Shown in pieces: positions 1-15,000 of a stretch of DNA of 64,000 nt; positions within the stretch are counted from its first letter, which is position 1, and each line of letters begins with the position of its first letter. Made by a program: the position numbers and the translations under genes. Source of the stretch: Oscarella lobularis (taxonomy: Eukaryota; Porifera; Homoscleromorpha; Homosclerophorida; Oscarellidae); assembly GCF_947507565.1 (NCBI RefSeq), contig NC_089188.1, forward strand, positions 1,178,001 through 1,242,000. The letters run 5' to 3'. The notes below the pieces were generated by a model. The model did no database searches, was not told the origin of the DNA, and saw only the letters and a program-made list of their open reading frames with translations.

Positions 1-3000
1 TCTTTTTCAACGATGATCTGCATGTCCGGCGAAATCAGATGATTAGCGTACACTTTTTTCGCATGTTGCATGAGAATTCGCGCTTGACCCGAATCCTTTC
101 TCTTCATAATTTTCAAATTGACGACATTCTGGTGAATCCATCCTCCCGGCGACTTATCATCTGGGAGAAACAGCTTCGCCGAATGCTCAAAAACAACCAT
201 TTCGTCCTCTTCACCGCTCTTTACGGGCGAACTAACGTGAACGTCCTGTTCGCCTTCAAACGACGATTCGTCAACGCCAGTTTCCGCCGCACCTGGTTTG
301 ACCGGCTTCGTTGCATCCGTCAGAGGTGCCGGCGTGGCGACAACTGAAAGCGACGGATTCGGCGAAGCGCACGCACGACAGGCGGACGCAATCGCCTCGT
401 TGACGACGAGACACGCGTTGCAAGTCCACGATCCTTCGGCAGGACGAAATCTTTCCGCCAACGACAAAGCATCGCCGGCAGTTTCTTTCGCTTGAGCGAT
501 CGGTTTCTCTTTCGTCGTCGCGACGGCGCTCATCGTACGTCGAGACTCGTCGAAAACGGACCGAAAATCTCGAGCGATTTCGGGCGTGCGAAATTTCACC
601 GCTAGTTGTTCCGCCTTCGCATCGCCGTCGGAAAAATCCGCTGGAGTCGACCAGATCCAGCTGCGATCCGATCCCGGGAGCGGCTTGAGTTCCATATCGG
701 GCGCGATGCGATGATTGGCGCAGACTTTGAGCACTTGCTCGCGCCGCATCAGAATCCGATACTGAGCGACGTCCTTCGCTTTTTTGATCATGATATCGCC
801 GATGCCGCGCTCCTTCCAGCCGCCCGAATCGCGATCGAATCGAAAGAGACGCGCGCGTTGCGAAAACGTCGTCGTCTCGTTCTCCTCGCCGGACGAGACG
901 GCAGCCACCGAATCGGGAAGTTTGACGATCGGTTTAAAATCGAATTCTCCCTCCGGCGACGCCGTCTCTTCTTCCTCCTCGTCGCCGTCGCCATCGGAAT
1001 CGGACGCCGCTCGCTCGTCCGACTCAAATAACTTCGATCCGGAAAACGTGCCGCCGAATGGTGCGACGCTAGTCGACGTCGTCGCAGCGGCGATTGAAGT
1101 GAAATTCGGCAACGACACGCCGGCTCCAAACGCCGTCTTTGGTGACGATCGTTGATCAGCCGATTTCTCGTTTTCGACGTCGGCACTTGCTGTCGTCGCC
1201 GTCGAAAACGGTGAGGCCGCGGCGACTACAGCCGGAGTCAACGTTCTCTGAGGCGTTGAGGAGTCAAAACGGAAGCGAAACTGGTTAAAAGGATCGCGAT
1301 TGAGAAACGGTGGCCTCGGACCCAGCAATGACTGTAGTCGGTTTGACGGCGGAGGTGGCGGCGGCCCAGAGGTCACATTTCGCTGTCCGAACATAAATGG
1401 AAGGATCGGACGAGGAGTATCAACATGTTGAACGGGCGGCGGCGGCGGCGGCGACACTGGCGGCGGCGATACTGGCATCATCGGCCGAGGCGTCGGCGTG
1501 AGAGACGAAAAGTAACCCGGTCCGATAGAACTCTCTTGTGGCATGAACGCGGGTGGACGAGGAGGCGGCGGAAAACGAGAAAAGGGGACGTGGGGAGGCG
1601 TATGTGAAATGACCGGTGCGGGCGGACGTTCTCGCTGCTGATTTGCGGAGGCAGCGACGACGGCGGCGGCGGCGGCGGCGGCGGCCTCCCTTTGCGTCGC
1701 TTTAATCTGTTCCATCTCCGCCTAACAATAAAGTCGTGAAGCGTACGGGGAGAGTGAGAGACTATGTGTCTTGCTTTGAGTGAGCGATAATCGGCGGCTA
1801 GCTGGGCGAGCAGTTCGTCCTTTTCTTTCAGGTTATCCTCCACTTCTTTCAGACTTCCTGTTAGATCTTCGACGCAGGACGACAATTCAGTGATTCGGGA
1901 ATTTGCAAGCTAGAAAATCAAATCAAAAGGTTTGTAAGGGTGAGGTAGAAGGTAGGGAAAACTTAGGATTCTTAGCAGCGTTTTTTAAGTGAGGGAAGAG
2001 TGTCTGGAAGCATAGATATAATAGATTATGCTAGAAGCAATACCCCAAGAAAAATTATAGATTTTCTAAGCCTTCGCAGTAGCTAATGCAAGAGACGGGC
2101 CGACTCTCCTGCAGTAATTGGAAAACTGAGTTTTTACTTGTTAAGTCTGGCGATAAACTGTAAAGATCAGTTCCTTTTGCCTATGAGTCTGAAGGTTTGG
2201 GTAAAGGACTTCTATATTCGTGGAGGGCCTAATCTTTAATTCTTAGGAAATAGGAAAAAACAGAGAGCCTAATCTTTGATTCTTAGGGCCTAAATATTAA
2301 ATTGAGGGCCTAATCTTTGATTCTTAGGACCTAACTATTAAATTCAGGGCCTAATCTTTAATTCTTAGGGCCTAAATATTAAATTGAGGGTCTAATCTTT
2401 GTTTCTTACAGCCTAAAGATAAAATTGAGAGCATAATCCTTAATTCTTAGGACTTAAGTAAAAATATTGAGGGCCTAATCTTTGATTCTTAGAACCTAAA
2501 TAATAAATTGAGGGCCTAATCTTTGATTCATAGGACCTAAATATTAAATTGAGGGCCTAATCTTTGTTTCTTAGAGCCTAAAGATAAAATTGAGGGCCTA
2601 ATCCTTAATTCTTAGAACTTTAATATTAAATTGATGGCGTAATCTTTGTTTCATAGAGCCAAAAAATAAAATTGAGGGCCTAATCTTTGATTCATAGGAT
2701 CTAAATATTAAATTGAGGGCCTAATCTCTGATTTTTAAGACTTGAATAGTAAATTGAGGGCCTAATCTTTGACTCATATAAAATTGATAGCCTAATCTTT
2801 AATTCTTAGGACTTTAATATTAAATTGATGGCGTTATCTTTGTTTCATAGAGCCAAAAGATAAAATTGAGGGCATAATCTTTAATTCTTAGGACTTTAAT
2901 ATTAAATTGATGGCGTAATCTTTGTTTCATAGAGCCAAAAGATAAAATTGAGGGCCTAATCTTTGATTCATAAGACCTAAATATTAAATTGAGGGCCTAA

Positions 3001-6000
3001 TCTTTGATTTTTAAAACCTGAATATCAAATTGAGGGCTTAATCCTTGATTCATAGGACCTAAATATTAAATTGAGGGCCTAATCTTTGATCCTTCGGGCC
3101 TAAATATTAAATTGAGGGCCTAAATATTAAATTGAGGGCCTAATCTTTGATTCTTAGGACCTAAGTAAAATATTGAGGGCCTAATCTTTGATACTTAGGA
3201 TCAATATAATAAATTGAGGGCCTAATCTTTGATTCATAGGACCTAAATATTAAATTGATGGCCTAATCTTTGATTTTTATAATCTTTGAATCATAGGACC
3301 TAAATATTAAATTCAGGGCCTAATCTCTGATTCTTAGAGCCTAAAGAGAAAATTGAGGGCCTAATCCTTAATTCTTAGGACCAATATAATAAATTGATGG
3401 CCTAATCATTGATTCATAGGACATAAGTATTAAATTGATGGCCTAATCTTTGATTCATAAGACCTAAATAATAAATTGAGGGCCTAATCTTTGATTCATA
3501 AGACCTAAATATTAAATTGAGGGCCTAATCTTTGTTTCTTAGAGCCTAAAGATAAAATTGAGGGCCTAATCCTTCATTCTTAGGACCTAAGTAAAATATT
3601 GAGGGCCTAATCTTTGATTCTTAGGACCTAAGTAATAAATTGAAGGCCTAATCTTTGATTTTTAAGACAAGAATATTAAATTGAGGGCCTAATCTTTGAT
3701 TCATAGGACCTAAATATTAAATTGAGGGCCTAATCTTTGATCCTTAGGGCCTAAAGATAAAATTGATAGCTTAATCTCTAATTCTTAGGACTTTAATATT
3801 AAATTGATGGCGTAATCTTTGTTTCATAGAACCAAAAGATAAAATTGAGAGCCTAATCTTTAAGTCTTAGGACATAAGTAAAAAACTGAGAGCATAATCT
3901 TTGATTTCTAGGACCTAAGTAAAATATTGAGGGCCTAATCTTTGATTCTTAGGACCAATATAATAAATTGAGGGCCTAATCTTTGATTCAAAGGACCTAA
4001 ATATTAAATTGATGGCCTAATCTTTGATTCTTAGGACCTAAGTAAAATATTGAGGGCCTAATCTTTGATTCTTAGGACCAATATAATAAATTGAGGGCCT
4101 AATCTTTGATTCAAAGGACCTAAATATTAAATTGATGGCCTAATCTTTGATTTTTAAGACCTGAATATTAAATTGTGGGCCTAATCTTTGATTCATAGGA
4201 CCTAAATATTAAATTGAGGGCCTAATCTTTGATTCATAGGACCTAAATATTAAATTGAGGGCCTAATCTTTGATTCTTAGGACCTAAGTAAAATATTGAG
4301 GGCCTAATCTTTGATTCTTAGGACCTAAATATTAAATTGAGGGCCTAATTTTTGATTTCTAAGACTTGAATATTAAATTAAGGCTAAATCTTTGATTCAT
4401 ATTAAATTGAGGGCCTAATCCTTAATTCTTAGGACCTAAGTAAAATATTGAGGGCCTAATCTTTGATTCTAAGGACCAATATAATAAATTGAGGGCCTAA
4501 TCTTTGATTCATAGGACATAAATATTAAATTGATGGCCTAATCTTTGATTTTTAAGACCAGAATATTAAATTGAGGGCCTAATCTTTGATTCATAGGACC
4601 TAAAGATAAAATTGATGGCCTAATCTTTAATTCTTAGGACTTTAATATTAAATTGATGGCGTAATCTTTGTTTCATAGAGCCAAAAGATAAAATTGAGGG
4701 CCTAATGTTTAATTCTTAGGACATAAGTAAAAAACTGAGAGCCTAATCTTTTATTCTTAGGGCCTAAATATTAAATTGAGGGCCTAAATATTAAATTGAG
4801 GGCCTAATCTTTAATTCTTAGGGCCTAAATATTAAATTGAGGGCCTAATCTTTGTTTCTTAGAGCCTAAAGATAAAATTGAGGGCCTAACCTTTGATTCT
4901 TAGGACCTAAGTAAAATATTGAGGGCCTAATCTTTGATTCATAGGACCTAAATATTAAATTGAGGGCCTAATCTTTGTTTCTTAGAGCCTAAAGATAAAA
5001 TTGAGGGCCTAATCTTTGATTCATATTAAATTGAGGGCCTAATCCTTAATTCTTAGGACATAAGTAAAATATTGAGGGCCTAATCTTTGATTCATAGGAC
5101 CTAAATATTAAATTGAGGGCCTAATCTTTGATTCTTAGGACCTAAGTAAAATATTGAGGGCCTAATCTTTGATTCTTAGGACCAATATAATAAATTGATG
5201 GCCTAATCTTTGATTCATAGAAAGTAAATATTAAATTGAGGGCCTAATCTTTGTTTCTTAGAGCCAAAAGATAAAATTGAAGGCCTAATCCTTCATTCTT
5301 AGGACCTAAGTAAAATATTGAGGGCCTAATCTTTGATTCTAAGGACCAATATAATAAATTGAGGGCCTAATCTTTGATTCATAGGACATAAATATTAAAT
5401 TGATGGCCTAATATTTGATTTTTAAGACCAGAATATTAAATTGAGGGCCTAATCTTTGATTCATAGGACCTAAATATTAAATTGAGGGCCTAATCTTTGA
5501 TTCTTAGGACCTAAAGATAAAATTGAGGGCCAAATCCTTAATTCTTAGGACCTAAGTAAAATATTGAAGGCCTAATCTTTGATTCTTAGGACCTAAGTAA
5601 TAAATTGAAGGCCTAATCTTTGATTTTTAAGACAAGAATATTAAATTGAGGGCCTAATCTTTGATTCATAAGAACTAAATATTAAATTGAGGGCCTAATC
5701 TTTGATCCTTAGGCCCAACAGATAAAATTGAGGGCCTAATCTTTAAATCTTAGAACATAAGTAAAAAACTGAGAGCCTAATCTTTTATTCTTAGGGCCTA
5801 TATATTAAATTGAGGGCCTAAATATTAAATTGAGGGCCTAATCTTTAATTCTTAGGGCCTAAATATTAAATTGAGGGCCTAACCTTTGATTCTTAGGACC
5901 GAAAGATAAAATTGAGGGCCTAATCTTTAATTCTTAGGACCTAAATATTAAATTGAGGGCCTAATCTTTGATTCTTAGGGCCTAAATATTAAATTGATGG

Positions 6001-9000
6001 CCTAATCTTTAATTCTTAGGACTTTAATATTAAATTGATGGCGTAATCTTTGTTTCATAGAGCCAAAAGATAAAATTGAGGGCCTAATCTTTAATTCTTA
6101 GGACATAAGTAAAAAACTGAGAGCCTAATCTTTTATTCTTAGGGCCTAAATATTAAATTGAGGGCCTAAATATTAAATTGAGGGCCTAATCTTTGTTTCT
6201 TAGAGCCTAAAGATAAAATTGAGGGCCTAATCTTAATTCTTAGGACCTAAGTAAAATATTGAGGGCCTAATCTTTGATTCTTAGGACCAATATAATAAAT
6301 TGATGGCCTAATCTTTGATTCATAGAAAGTAAATATTAAATTGAGGGCCTAATCTTTGTTTCTTAGAGCCAAAAGATAAAATTGAAGGCCTAATCCTTCA
6401 TTCTTAGGACCTAAGTAAAATATTGAGGGCCTAATCTTTGATTCTTAGGACCAATATAATAAATTGAGGGCCTAATCTTTGATTCATAGGACATAAGTAT
6501 TAAATTGATGGCCTAATCTTTGATTTTTTAGACCTGAATATTAAATTGAGGGCCTAATCTTTGATTCATAGGACCTAAATATTAAATTGAGGGCCTAATC
6601 TTTGATTCATAGGACCTAAATATTAAATTGAGGGTCTAATCTTTGATTCTTAGGACCTAAGTAAAATATTGAGGGCCTAATCTTTGATTCTTAGAACCTA
6701 AATATTAAATTGAGGGCATAATTTTTGATTTTTAACACTTGAATATTAAATTAAGGCCAAATCTTTGATTCATATTAAATTGAGGGCCTAATCCTTAATT
6801 CTTAGGACATAAGTAAAATATTGAGGGCCTAATCTTTGATTCTTAGGACCAATATAATAAATCGAGGGACTAATCTTTGATTCATAGGACCTAAATATTA
6901 AATTGATGGCCTAATCTTTGATTTTTAAGACCAGAATATTAAATTGAGGGCCTAATCTTTGATTCATAGGACCTAAATATTAAATTGAGGGCCTAATCTT
7001 TGATTCTTAAGACATAAAGAATAAATTGAGGGCCTAATCTTTGATTCTTAGGACCTAAGTAAAATATTGAGGGCCTAATCTTTGATTCTTAGGACCAATA
7101 TAATAAATTGAGGGCCTAATCTTTGATTCATAGGACCTAAATATTAAATTGATAACCTAATCTTTGATTTTGAAGACCTGAATATTAAATTGTGGGCCTA
7201 ATCTTTGATTCTTATGACCTTAATAATAAATTGAGAGCCTAATCTTTCATTTTTAAGACCTGAATATTAAATTGTGGGCCTAATCTTTGATTTTTAAGAC
7301 CTGAATATTAAATTGTGGGCCTAATCTTTGATTCATAGGACATAAATATTAAATTGAGGGCCTAATCTTTGATTCTTAGGACCTAAGTAAAATATTGAGG
7401 GCCATTCTTAGGACCAATATAATAAATTGATGGCGTAATCTTTGATTCATAGGACATAAATATTAAATTGATGGCCTAATCTTTGATTTTTAAGACCTGA
7501 ATATTAAATTGAGGGTCTAATCTTTGATTCATAGGACCTAAATATTAAATTGAGGGCCTAATCTTTGATTCATAAGACCTAAATATTAAATTGAGGGCCT
7601 AATCTTTGTTTCTTAGAGCCTAAAGATAAAATTGAGGGCCTAATCCTTCATTCTTAGGACCTAAGTAAAATATTGAGGGCCTAATCTTTGATTCTTAGGA
7701 CAAATATAATAAATTGAGGGCCTAATCTTTGTTTCATAGGACATAAATATTAAATTGATGGCCTAATCTTTCATTTTTAAGATCTGAATATTAAATTGAG
7801 AGCGCAATCTTTGATTCATAGGACCTAAATAATAAATTGATGGCCTAATCTTTGATTCTTAAGGCCTAAAGATAAAATTGATGGCCAAATCTTTAATTCT
7901 TAGGACTTTAATATTAAATTGATGGCGTAATCTTTGTTTCATAGAGCCAAAAGATAAAATTGAGGGCCTAATCTTTAATTCTTAGGACATAAGTAAAAAA
8001 CTGAGAGCCTAATCTTTTATTCTTAGGGCCTAAATATTAAATTGAAGGCCTAAATATTAAATTGAGGGCCTAATCTTTAATTCTTAGGGCCTAAAAATTA
8101 AATTGAGGGCCTAATCTTTGATCCTTAGGGCCTAAAGATAAAATTGATAGCCTAATCTCTAATTCTTAGGACTTTAATATTAAATTGATGGCGTAATCTT
8201 TGTTTCATAGAACCAAAAGATAAAATTGAGAGCCTAATCTTTAATTCTTAGAACATAAGTAAAAAACTGAGAGCATAATCTTTGATTCTTAGGACCTAAG
8301 TAAAATATTGAGGGCCTAATCTTTGATTCTTAGGACCAATATAATAAATTGATGGCCTAATCTTTGATTTTTAAGACTTAAATATTAAATTGAGGGCCTA
8401 ATCTTTGATTCTTAGGGCCTAAAGATAAAATTGATGGCCAAATCTTTAATTCTTAGGACTTTAATATTAAATTGATGGCGTAATCTTTGCTTCATAGAGC
8501 CAAAAGATAAAATTGAGGGCCTAATCTTTAATTCTTAGGACATAAGTAAAAAACTGAGAGCCTAATCTTTTATTCTTAGGGCCTAAATATTAAATTGAAG
8601 GCCTAAATATTAAATTGAGGGCCTAATCTTTAATTCTTAGGAAATAAGTAAAAAACTGAGAGCATAATCTTTGATTCTTAGGACCTAAGTAAAATATTGA
8701 GGGCCTAATCTTTGATTCTTAGGACCAATATAATAAATTGATGGCCTAATCTTTGATTTTTAAGACTTGAATATTAAATTGAGGGCCTAATCTTTGATTC
8801 ATAGGACCTAAATATTAAATTGAGGGCCTAATCTTTGATTCATAGGACCTAAATATTAAATTGAGGGCCTAATCTTTGATTCATAAGACCTAAATATTAA
8901 ATTGAGGGCCTAATCTTTGTTTCTTAGATCCTAAAGATAAAATTGAGGGCCTAATCCTTCATTCTTAGGACCTAAGTAAAATATTGAGGGCCTAATCTTT

Positions 9001-12000
9001 GATTCTTAGGACCAATATAATAAATTGAGGGCCTAATCTTTGTTTCATAGGACCTAAGTAATAAATTGAAGGCCTAATCTTTGATTTTTAAGACAAGAAT
9101 ATTAAATTGAGGGCCTAATCTTTGATTCATAGGAACTAAATATTAAATTGAGGGCCTAATCTTTGATCCTTAGGCCCAACAGATAAAATTGAGGGCCTAA
9201 TCTTTAATTCTTAGGACATAAGTAAAAAACTGAGAGCCTAATCTTTTATTCTTAGGGCCTATATATTAAATTGAGGGCCTAAATATTAAATTGAGGGCCT
9301 AATCTTTAATTCTTAGGGCCTAAATATTAAATTGAGGGCCTAACCTTTGATTCTTAGGACCGAAAGATAAAATTGAGGGCCTAATCTTTAATTCTTAGGG
9401 CCTAAAAATTAAATTGAGGGCCTAATCTTTGATCCTTAGGGCCTAAAGATAAAATTGATAGCCTAATCTCTAATTCTTAGGACTTTAATATTAAATTGAT
9501 GGCGTAATCTTTGTTTCATAGAACCAAAAGATAAAATTGAGAGCCTAATCTTTAATTCTTAGGAAATAAGTAAAAAACTGAGAGCATAATCTTTGATTCT
9601 TAGGACCTAAGTAAAATATTGAGGGCCTAATCTTTGATTCTTAGGACCAATATAATAAATTGATGGCCTAATCTTTGATTTTTAAGACTTGAATATTAAA
9701 TTGAGGGCCTAATCTTTGATTCATAGTACCAAAATATTAAATTGAGGGCCTAATCTTTGATCATTAGGGCCAATATAATAAATTGATGGCCTAATCATTG
9801 ATTCATAGGACATAAGTATTAAATTGATGGCCTAATCTTTGATTTTTAAGACCTGAATATTAAATTGAGGGCCTAATCTTTGATTCATAGGACCTAAATA
9901 TTAAATTGAGGGCCTAATCTTTGATTCTTAGGACCTAAGTAAAATATTGAGGGCCTAATCTTTGATTCCTAGGACCTAAATATTAAATTGAGGGCCTAAT
10001 TTTTGATTTTTAAGACTTGAATATTAAATTAAGGCTAAATCTTTGATTCATATTAAATTGAGGGCCTAATCCTTAATTCTTAGGACCTAAGTAAAATATT
10101 GAGGGCCTAATCTTTGATTCTTAGGACCAATATAATAAATTGATGGCCTAATCTTTGATTCATAGGACATAAATATTAAATTGAGGGCCTAATCTTTGAT
10201 TCTTAGGACCTAAGTAAAATATTGAGGGCCATTCTTAGGACCAATATAATAAATTGATGGCCTAATCTTTGATTCATAGGACATAAATATTAAATTGATG
10301 GCCTAATCTTTGATTTTTAAGACCTGAATATTAAATTGAGGGTCTAATCTTTGATTCATAGGACCTAAATATTAAATTGAGGGCCTAATCTTTGATTCAT
10401 AAGACCTAAATATTAAATTGAGGGCCTAATCTTTGTTTCTTAGATCCTAAAGATAAAATTGAGGGCCTAATCCTTCATTCTTAGGACCTAAGTAAAATAT
10501 TGAGGGCCTAATCTTTGATTCTTAGGACCAATATAATAAATTGAGGGCCTAATCTTTGTTTCATAGGACCTAAGTAATAAATTGAAGGCCTAATCTTTGA
10601 TTTTTAAGACAAGAATATTAAATTGAGGGCCTAATCTTTGATTCATAGGAACTAAATATTAAATTGAGGGCCTAATCTTTGATCCTTAGGCCCAACAGAT
10701 AAAATTGAGGGCCTAATCTTTAATTCTTAGGACATAAGTAAAAAACTGAGAGCCTAATCTTTTATTCTTAGGGCCTATATATTAAATTGAGGGCCTAAAT
10801 ATTAAATTGAGGGCCTAATCTTTAATTCTTAGGGCCTAAATATTAAATTGAGGGCCTAACCTTTGATTCTTAGGACCGAAAGATAAAATTGAGGGCCTAA
10901 TCTTTAATTCTTAGGACCTAAATATTAAATTGAGGGCCTAATCTTTGATTCTTAGGGCCTAAATATTAAATTGATGGCCTAATCTTTAATTCTTAGGACT
11001 TTAATATTAAATTGATGGCGTAATCTTTGTTTCATAGAGCCAAAAGATAAAATTGAGGGCCTAATCTTTAATTCTTAGGACTTAAATATTAAATTGAGGG
11101 CCTAATCTTTGATTCTTAGGGCCTAAAGATAAAATTGATGGCCTAATCTTTAATTCTTAGGACTTTAATATTAAATTGATGGCGTAATCTTTGTTTCTTA
11201 GAGCCTAAAGATAAAATTGAGGGGCTAATCTTTAATTCTTAGGGCCTAAATATTAAATTGAGGGCCTAACCTTTGATTCTTAGGACCGAAAGATAAAATT
11301 GAGGGCCTAATCTTTAATTCTTAGGAACTAAGTAAAATATTGAGGGCTTAATCTTTGATTCTTAGGACCAATATAATAAATTGATGGCCTAATCTTTGTC
11401 TCTTAGAGCCTAAAGATAAAATTGAGGGCCTAATCTTTAATTTTTAGGGCCTAAATATTAAATTGAGGGCCTAACCTTTGATTCTTAGGACCGAAAGATA
11501 AAATTGAGGGCCTAATCTTTAATTCTTAGGGCCTAAATATTAAATTGAGGGCCTAACCTTTGATTCTTAGGACCGAAAGATAAAATTGAGGGCCTAATCT
11601 TTAATTCTTAGGACCGAAATATTAAATTGAGGGCCTAATCTTTGATTCTTAAGACATAAAGAATAAATTGAGGGCCTAATCTTTGATTCTTAGGACCTAA
11701 GTAAAATATTGAGGGCCTAATCTTTGATTCTTAGGACCAATATAATAAATTGAGGGCCTAATCTTTGATTCATAGGACCTAAATATTAAATTGATAACCT
11801 AATCTTTGATTTTGAAGACCTGAATATTAAATTGTGGGCCTAATCTTTGATTCTTATGACCTTAATAATAAATTGAGAGCCTAATCTTTCATTTTTAAGA
11901 CCTGAATATTAAATTGTGGGCCTAATCTTTGATTTTTAAGACCTGAATATTAAATTGTGGGCCTAATCTTTGATTCATAGGACATAAATATTAAATTGAG

Positions 12001-15000
12001 GGCCTAATCTTTGATTCTTAGGACCTAAGTAAAATATTGAGGGCCATTCTTAGGACCAATATAATAAATTGATGGCGTAATCTTTGATTCATAGGACATA
12101 AATATTAAATTGATGGCCTAATCTTTGATTTTTAAGACCTGAATATTAAATTGAGGGTCTAATCTTTGATTCATAGGACCTAAATATTAAATTGAGGGCC
12201 TAATCTTTGATTCATAAGACCTAAATATTAAATTGAGGGCCTAATCTTTGTTTCTTAGAGCCTAAAGATAAAATTGAGGGCCTAATCCTTCATTCTTAGG
12301 ACCTAAGTAAAATATTGAGGGCCTAATCTTTGATTCTTAGGACAAATATAATAAATTGAGGGCCTAATCTTTGTTTCATAGGACATAAATATTAAATTGA
12401 TGGCCTAATCTTTCATTTTTAAGATCTGAATATTAAATTGAGAGCGCAATCTTTGATTCATAGGACCTAAATAATAAATTGATGGCCTAATCTTTGATTC
12501 TTAAGGCCTAAAGATAAAATTGATGGCCAAATCTTTAATTCTTAGGACTTTAATATTAAATTGATGGCGTAATCTTTGTTTCATAGAGCCAAAAGATAAA
12601 ATTGAGGGCCTAATCTTTAATTCTTAGGACATAAGTAAAAAACTGAGAGCCTAATCTTTTATTCTTAGGGCCTAAATATTAAATTGAAGGCCTAAATATT
12701 AAATTGAGGGCCTAATCTTTAATTCTTAGGGCCTAAAAATTAAATTGAGGGCCTAATCTTTGATCCTTAGGGCCTAAAGATAAAATTGATAGCCTAATCT
12801 CTAATTCTTAGGACTTTAATATTAAATTGATGGCGTAATCTTTGTTTCATAGAACCAAAAGATAAAATTGAGAGCCTAATCTTTAATTCTTAGAACATAA
12901 GTAAAAAACTGAGAGCATAATCTTTGATTCTTAGGACCTAAGTAAAATATTGAGGGCCTAATCTTTGATTCTTAGGACCAATATAATAAATTGATGGCCT
13001 AATCTTTGATTTTTAAGACTTAAATATTAAATTGAGGGCCTAATCTTTGATTCTTAGGGCCTAAAGATAAAATTGATGGCCAAATCTTTAATTCTTAGGA
13101 CTTTAATATTAAATTGATGGCGTAATCTTTGCTTCATAGAGCCAAAAGATAAAATTGAGGGCCTAATCTTTAATTCTTAGGACATAAGTAAAAAACTGAG
13201 AGCCTAATCTTTTATTCTTAGGGCCTAAATATTAAATTGAAGGCCTAAATATTAAATTGAGGGCCTAATCTTTAATTCTTAGGGCCTAAAAATTAAATTG
13301 AGGGCCTAATCTTTGATCCTTAGGGCCTAAAGATAAAATTGATAGCCTAATCTCTAATTCTTAGGACTTTAATATTAAATTGATGGCGTAATCTTTGTTT
13401 CATAGAACCAAAAGATAAAATTGAGAGCCTAATCTTTAATTCTTAGGAAATAAGTAAAAAACTGAGAGCATAATCTTTGATTCTTAGGACCTAAGTAAAA
13501 TATTGAGGGCCTAATCTTTGATTCTTAGGACCAATATAATAAATTGATGGCCTAATCTTTGATTTTTAAGACTTGAATATTAAATTGAGGGCCTAATCTT
13601 TGATTCATAGGACCTAAATATTAAATTGAGGGCCTAATCTTTGATTCATAGGACCTAAATATTAAATTGAGGGCCTAATCTTTGATTCATAAGACCTAAA
13701 TATTAAATTGAGGGCCTAATCTTTGTTTCTTAGATCCTAAAGATAAAATTGAGGGCCTAATCCTTCATTCTTAGGACCTAAGTAAAATATTGAGGGCCTA
13801 ATCTTTGATTCTTAGGACCAATATAATAAATTGAGGGCCTAATCTTTGTTTCATAGGACCTAAGTAATAAATTGAAGGCCTAATCTTTGATTTTTAAGAC
13901 AAGAATATTAAATTGAGGGCCTAATCTTTGATTCATAGGAACTAAATATTAAATTGAGGGCCTAATCTTTGATCCTTAGGCCCAACAGATAAAATTGAGG
14001 GCCTAATCTTTAATTCTTAGGACATAAGTAAAAAACTGAGAGCCTAATCTTTTATTCTTAGGGCCTATATATTAAATTGAGGGCCTAAATATTAAATTGA
14101 GGGCCTAATCTTTAATTCTTAGGGCCTAAATATTAAATTGAGGGCCTAACCTTTGATTCTTAGGACCGAAAGATAAAATTGAGGGCCTAATCTTTAATTC
14201 TTAGGGCCTAAAAATTAAATTGAGGGCCTAATCTTTGATCCTTAGGGCCTAAAGATAAAATTGATAGCCTAATCTCTAATTCTTAGGACTTTAATATTAA
14301 ATTGATGGCGTAATCTTTGTTTCATAGAACCAAAAGATAAAATTGAGAGCCTAATCTTTAATTCTTAGGAAATAAGTAAAAAACTGAGAGCATAATCTTT
14401 GATTCTTAGGACCTAAGTAAAATATTGAGGGCCTAATCTTTGATTCTTAGGACCAATATAATAAATTGATGGCCTAATCTTTGATTTTTAAGACTTGAAT
14501 ATTAAATTGAGGGCCTAATCTTTGATTCATAGTACCAAAATATTAAATTGAGGGCCTAATCTTTGATCATTAGGGCCAATATAATAAATTGATGGCCTAA
14601 TCATTGATTCATAGGACATAAGTATTAAATTGATGGCCTAATCTTTGATTTTTAAGACCTGAATATTAAATTGAGGGCCTAATCTTTGATTCATAGGACC
14701 TAAATATTAAATTGAGGGCCTAATCTTTGATTCTTAGGACCTAAGTAAAATATTGAGGGCCTAATCTTTGATTCCTAGGACCTAAATATTAAATTGAGGG
14801 CCTAATTTTTGATTTTTAAGACTTGAATATTAAATTAAGGCTAAATCTTTGATTCATATTAAATTGAGGGCCTAATCCTTAATTCTTAGGACCTAAGTAA
14901 AATATTGAGGGCCTAATCTTTGATTCTTAGGACCAATATAATAAATTGATGGCCTAATCTTTGATTCATAGGACATAAATATTAAATTGAGGGCCTAATC